A stretch of 64,000 bases of DNA from positions 74,277-138,276 of the forward strand of contig NZ_JACDUU010000008.1 in assembly GCF_013760845.1 (NCBI RefSeq), written 5' to 3'. Numbering within the stretch: position 1 is the first letter of the stretch; each line of letters starts with the position of its first letter. Positions 60,751 to 64,000 of this stretch are shown here, one piece after another. Position numbers and translations under genes: made by a program. Origin of the DNA: [Anoxybacillus] calidus (GTDB taxonomy: Bacteria > Bacillota > Bacilli > Bacillales > Anoxybacillaceae). A model generated the notes under the pieces. The model was given only the letters and a program-made list of their open reading frames with translations, ran no database searches and was not told the origin of the DNA.

Positions 60751-62091
60751 ATGGGAGAATGGAACCAGACGAATTCTTCAATGTACTCTAAGTCCTTATG
60801 GAAATTGTATTTTTCGTTACCAATCCTGTCTTGGGCATTATATGACTTTGCTAATACGATTTTTTCCTCAAATATTATTACAATCTTTTTTCCTTTTTAT
60901 TTACAGGAAGTATTGGCAAGCAATTCAAAAATGAATCAGATCGCGAGTACATTTATCTCATATACAAATTCCATATCAAGTTTGCTGCTTGTTATTTTTT
61001 CCCCGCTCTATGGTGTACTGATTGATCGATCCGGAAGAAAAAAGCGGTATATTATGGCTTTTACATTAGTTACAATAGTTGCGACTATTTTTATGGGAAT
61101 ATTTGCTTCCTGGAATACAGCAAATACTATTTTTAAATTGCCGTTATCCATTTTTCTTGTTCTCTCTCTTTTTGTTGTTGCAAAATTTTGCTACCATTCC
61201 AGTCTCGTTTTTTACGATGTGATGATTGCGGATTTAGGAACAAAAGAATCTTTGCCTTATATTTCTGGTTTTGGTGTCGCAGTAGGCTATATAGGCACGC
61301 TTGTCGGTTTAACCGTTTATCCCTTCGTCGGGGAAGCAGGATTTCATCGTGCGTTTATTCCAACAGCAATATTGTTTTTGCTATTTTCGCTTCCGTTGTT
61401 CTTAGTTTTTAAGGAAAAGGAACATCAGACAGTGTCACAACGAATCCCGTTTATTAGTGGGTATAGGGAAATAATGACAACATTTAAAGAAATGAAAACG
61501 TATAAAGCGATTTTTCTATTTATGGTTACGTACTTTTTTATTAATGATGCTATCGCCACAGCAGTAACAATGATGGCTGTTTACGCCAAAACAATCACTG
61601 ACTTTACAGCAGGACAGTTTATCATTTTATATTTGGTATCAACTATTTCGAGTATTGTCGGTTCTTTTGCGTTTGGATATGTTACGAAAAAGATTGGAGC
61701 TCCACGTGCAGTCGTTGTGGTCAGTGCTCTTCTCATCATTGCTTTATGTATTGCTGCTGCTTCTATTTATCAATTCATGATTTGGATAGCAGGTTGTTTA
61801 TTTGGTATAGCTCTTGGAGCGATATGGGTTGTGTCCCGTACGCTGATCGTCGAACTTACGCCTCCGGAAAAAAGAGGGCAGTTTTTTGGCTTGTTTGCTT
61901 TTTCAGGAAAGGTTTCATCAATTGTCGGTCCGCTGCTATACGGTAGCATTACATGGTTATTGTCTGATTATGGGGATATTGCAAGTCGAGTTGCGTTAGG
62001 TTCATTAATTGTTCTTGTTGCAATCGGTCTTTTTATACATCGGCGTTTGTTTGCCGTCCTAAATCATCAAGAGACAACGATTGCAAATTAA
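60751..62091 (+). CDS. MFS transporter, UMF1/Atg22-like family
   Basis: A 446-residue permease with 12 predicted helices. The N-terminal SWALYDFANTIFSSNIITIF is the hallmark of the UMF1 (Atg22-like) branch. GVLIDRSGRKKRY is the MFS loop-2 motif and the repeated ELTPPEKRGQFFGLFAFSGK occurs in helix 10-11. Branch members export amino acids or other small metabolites; substrate unknown. AAAGGAGGAATTTAATA precedes the ATG. Divergent TetR gene likely controls it. Confidence 0.9.
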   Translation: MGEWNQTNSSMYSKSLWKLYFSLPILSWALYDFANTIFSSNIITIFFPFYLQEVLASNSKMNQIASTFISYTNSISSLLLVIFSPLYGVLIDRSGRKKRYIMAFTLVTIVATIFMGIFASWNTANTIFKLPLSIFLVLSLFVVAKFCYHSSLVFYDVMIADLGTKESLPYISGFGVAVGYIGTLVGLTVYPFVGEAGFHRAFIPTAILFLLFSLPLFLVFKEKEHQTVSQRIPFISGYREIMTTFKEMKTYKAIFLFMVTYFFINDAIATAVTMMAVYAKTITDFTAGQFIILYLVSTISSIVGSFAFGYVTKKIGAPRAVVVVSALLIIALCIAAASIYQFMIWIAGCLFGIALGAIWVVSRTLIVELTPPEKRGQFFGLFAFSGKVSSIVGPLLYGSITWLLSDYGDIASRVALGSLIVLVAIGLFIHRRLFAVLNHQETTIAN

Positions 62092-62164
62092 TTGTGCTGT
62101 AACTCAGACAAACCGTACTGTCATATACATGAAAAAGAATGATTGCAGGAAAGGAAGAGATAAT

Positions 62165-62815
62165 ATGGCAAGAACGGTTTGGGGTGTTGACTCAGCGGCA
62201 AGAGTAACAGAACAATTATTTTACTGTGTAAAAAATGAGTTTGGTTATCCAAAGTTCTGGGGGCGTTATTTAACAGATGTTCCGAATGTTTCTGATGGGT
62301 TGACGAAAGAGGAAATCACGTTAATTCGAAATTACGGTGTGAAAATATTACCGATTTATAATGCGTTTCGCGAAGCAGTTGGTTATAGCAATGGCCAAGT
62401 GGTAGCGCGCAATGCTGTATTCCATGCCCGCCGACTTGGAATTCCGAAAAATAAGGCACTATTTGCTAATATTGAAGATTATTTTCCAGTCGATGAAGAG
62501 TGGATTCGTGCTTGGGTGGAGACGCTTTACACAACTGGCTATCGTCCTGGAATCTATGCTGACCCAACGAAAGGTGATTTTGCGCAAGCGTATTGTGAAG
62601 CTGTAAAAAATAATAATCAAGTTGCTGTACAAACAATGATTTGGAGTTCTGCTCCTCGTCCCGGTACAACAAAAGAACAAAGGGCACCGAGATATAATCC
62701 GGCTGCACCAAACTGCAAAGCGAATGTATGGGCGTGGCAATATGGGCGCGATGCAGAAGCTTGTTCTATTGATACCAATCTTGCAGATCGTCGCTTATTG
62801 GAATTTTTATATTAA
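62165..62815 (+). CDS. DUF1906 glycoside-hydrolase-like protein
   Basis: A 216-residue TIM-barrel-like protein of the Rv2525c/DUF1906 group. Segments: WGVDSAARVTEQLFYCV, GRYLTDVPNVSDGLTKEEI, ILPIYNAF, ANIEDYFPVDEEWI and TGYRPGIYADPTKGDF. The catalytic-type acids Asp (VWGVDS) and Glu (IEDYF) are kept. It lacks a signal peptide although relatives are cell-wall-associated. ATG 62165 follows AAAGGAAGAGATA. Confidence 0.85.
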   Translation: MARTVWGVDSAARVTEQLFYCVKNEFGYPKFWGRYLTDVPNVSDGLTKEEITLIRNYGVKILPIYNAFREAVGYSNGQVVARNAVFHARRLGIPKNKALFANIEDYFPVDEEWIRAWVETLYTTGYRPGIYADPTKGDFAQAYCEAVKNNNQVAVQTMIWSSAPRPGTTKEQRAPRYNPAAPNCKANVWAWQYGRDAEACSIDTNLADRRLLEFLY

Positions 62816-62885
62816 GAGGCTGCTTCATCTCAATCTCTCAATGACAATCTATAAAGATAAATCGGCTAGAGGATAGCCTCTTTTA
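62814..62885 (+). terminator. Terminator after the DUF1906 gene
   Basis: AAGAGGCT and AGCCTCTT arms enclose ~55 bases with weak inner pairing, followed by TTACATATTG. Confidence 0.6.
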
Positions 62886-62974
62886 CATATTGTTATTTTT
62901 AAACTTTCAAATTGATAGCCTGACCAATATAATAAAGGTAGATTACTTTTATGAGGGAAGGGCGTATTTTATTT

Positions 62975-63880
62975 ATGGACCAACAAAAAGGGATTTTGCT
63001 CGAAAGCGGCACAAATGAATTGGAAATTGTTGAATTTGAAGTTGGCAATAACAAGTTTGGAATCAATGTCATTAAAGTAAAAGAAATTATTAACCCGCTT
63101 CCTGTAACAAAGGTCCCTCATTCGCATCATTATATTGAGGGAATTATCGAGTTGCGTGGTGAAGTTCTTCCGGTTGTCGATGTAGCTAAGGCTCTTAGTT
63201 TCCCGCCTTCTGATCATCCAGCGGGTGATAAGTTTATTGTAACGGAGTTTAATCAACAAAAAATTGTGTTTCATGTACATGCTGTGACGCAAATTCATCG
63301 CATTTCTTGGAAGCAAATTGAAAAGCCTTCACAAATGTATCAAGGTCTTGAAAGCCAAATTATTGGTGTCGTTAAATTAAATGGCCAAATGATTCTTTTA
63401 TTAGACTTTGAAAAAATGATTTTCGATATTAATCCGGAATCTGGAATTAATGTTAGCCAAGTAAAAAAATTAGGGCAGCGTGAGCGGTCCAATAAAAAGC
63501 TTGTTGTGGCAGAAGATTCTCCGTTACTAAGAAAATTACTGCATGATACTTTGATCGAAGCAGGATATGAGCATGTCGAATTTTTTGAAAATGGGGAAGA
63601 CGCGCTTCGCTATTTGCAATCCATCGTTGAAACAGGGAGAAGTATTGAGAGCGATGTTCAGCTTGTTATAACGGATATCGAAATGCCGCAAATGGATGGC
63701 CATCATTTAACAAAACGCATTCGCGAAGACGACCGTTTAAACAAACTTCCAGTGATTATTTTTTCGTCGTTAATCACAGATGATTTGCGCCATAGAGGAG
63801 ACATGGTTGGAGCAACTGCTCAAGTAAGCAAACCAGAAATCGGTGAGCTTGTTAAAACGATTGATGAGAATATTTTATAG
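62975..63880 (+). CDS. cheV: Chemotaxis coupling/adaptation protein CheV
   Basis: A 301-residue CheW-REC fusion. The CheW domain (about 15-155) starts with ESGTNELEIVEFEVGNNKFG. The receiver domain (about 175-300) has a phospho-accepting Asp in VITDIEMPQMDGHH, acidic AEDSPLL and a conserved Lys in VSKPEI. It couples receptors to CheA and supports adaptation. Start 62975 aligns with B. subtilis CheV as recalled; the ATG at 62951 would add eight residues. patA-cheV order matches B. subtilis. Confidence 0.95.
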   Translation: MDQQKGILLESGTNELEIVEFEVGNNKFGINVIKVKEIINPLPVTKVPHSHHYIEGIIELRGEVLPVVDVAKALSFPPSDHPAGDKFIVTEFNQQKIVFHVHAVTQIHRISWKQIEKPSQMYQGLESQIIGVVKLNGQMILLLDFEKMIFDINPESGINVSQVKKLGQRERSNKKLVVAEDSPLLRKLLHDTLIEAGYEHVEFFENGEDALRYLQSIVETGRSIESDVQLVITDIEMPQMDGHHLTKRIREDDRLNKLPVIIFSSLITDDLRHRGDMVGATAQVSKPEIGELVKTIDENIL

Positions 63881-63891
63881 AAGAAAATCGA

Positions 63892-63910
63892 GAGGCTGAC
63901 CACTTTGGTC
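63892..63910 (+). terminator. Interrupted terminator of cheV
   Basis: GAGGCTGACC (63892-63901) and the beginning of its complement, GGTC (63907-63910), are present. The expected AGCCTC that should follow is missing and the IS element end starts there. Confidence 0.55.
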
Positions 63911-64000
63911 TTACCCCTGTCAAGTAGACAGAATAAAAGAAAGTCTATGCAACCTTTCTCCGATATTCCACCGGAGAAAGGTTGTTCAATTTCTTCTGGA
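63911..64000 (-). mobile_element. End of an IS3-family insertion sequence (truncated by window)
   Basis: The stretch TTACCCCTGTCAAGTAGACA lies at the outer edge, followed inward by the transposase 3' end. The terminal sequence TGTCAAGTAGACA and the transposase tail identify an IS3-family (IS150-like) element, entering from the right. Confidence 0.75.
63945..64000 (-). CDS. IS3-family transposase OrfB, C-terminal fragment
   Basis: Reading in from 64000 on the minus strand gives QKKLNNLSPVEYRRKVA and a TAG stop. NLSPVEYR is the typical ending of IS3/IS150-type DDE integrase-like transposases. Only the last 17 residues are in the window; the catalytic domain lies beyond. Confidence 0.88.
   Translation of the reverse strand, partial: QKKLNNLSPVEYRRKVA

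Noticed and set aside
1..64000. CRISPR arrays, prophage, tRNA or rRNA genes
   Set aside because: No regularly spaced direct repeats, phage structural genes, or tRNA/rRNA-like sequences were seen.

Overview
The window reads as a chromosomal segment of an endospore-forming Bacillaceae bacterium. The DNA is AT-rich, genes have strong AGGAGG-type ribosome sites, TTG and GTG starts are common, and spore and phosphorelay genes are present (orphan KinA-E-type kinases, a YkvT-like cortex-lytic enzyme). From memory of Bacillus subtilis, the gene order follows its kinD-mhqR-clpE-ykvI-queCDEF-ykvS-ykvT-glcT-ptsGHI-ykwB-mcpC-ykwC-patA-cheV segment, with insertions and losses. motAB, splAB and kinA are not at their expected places. 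The Pz-peptidase-like M3 oligopeptidase and moderate AT bias suggest the Aeribacillus/Anoxybacillus/Parageobacillus side of the family; that placement is inference.

Layout. 0.1-6.6 kb: KinD-like kinase, MhqR-like regulator, PduL phosphotransacylase, an amino-acid permease behind a lysine riboswitch, and an M3 oligopeptidase. 7-13.4 kb: an RND exporter, a Nudix hydrolase, and an ABC exporter plus TetR repressor behind a promoter framed by two palindromic operators. 13.7-21.7 kb: diguanylate cyclase, CtsR-controlled clpE, a two-domain lipoprotein, ykvI, small genes, a ferritin-like protein and phoU. 22-24.7 kb: a preQ1 riboswitch and queCDEF. 24.8-34 kb: ykvS, a Met/Pro-rich protein, two more orphan kinases, an orphan sigma factor, ykvT, folE, the DUF1659-DUF2922-YvrJ trio and a gene-poor stretch. 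34-39 kb: a PAS-GGDEF-EAL protein, a CPA2 antiporter and a hydrolase. 39-44.4 kb: glcT, an RNA antiterminator target/terminator and ptsGHI. 44.4-50.6 kb: ykwB, mcpC, a glycosylase, an SDR lacking its catalytic residues, a TM2 protein and ykwC. 50.7-56.4 kb: an acyl-CoA catabolic cluster (acyl-CoA dehydrogenase, SDR, phosphotransferase, ComB-like protein, quinone oxidoreductase) with remnants of at least four further genes. 56.4-64 kb: patA, two IDEAL-domain proteins, DinB, GNAT, TetR, an MFS transporter, a DUF1906 protein, cheV and the end of an IS3-family element.

Links between genes: folE (29.5 kb) makes the dihydroneopterin triphosphate from which QueD, QueE, QueC and QueF make preQ1, and preQ1 would feed back through the riboswitch. 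GlcT controls ptsG through the leader RNA, and PtsH/PtsI energise PtsG. McpC and CheV belong to chemotaxis. The kinases probably feed a phosphorelay encoded elsewhere.

The main non-routine signals are: a dispersed family of ~110-bp hairpin repeats (four clear copies, one abutting the preQ1 riboswitch); a second short repeat that supplies the stop codons of two unrelated genes; a cloverleaf-like element at 50.6 kb; a deletion-scarred beta-oxidation cluster with a dehydrogenase/SDR chimera; and an IS that appears to have inserted inside the cheV terminator. I see no convincing new defence or biosynthetic system. No rRNA, tRNA, prophage or CRISPR array was seen.
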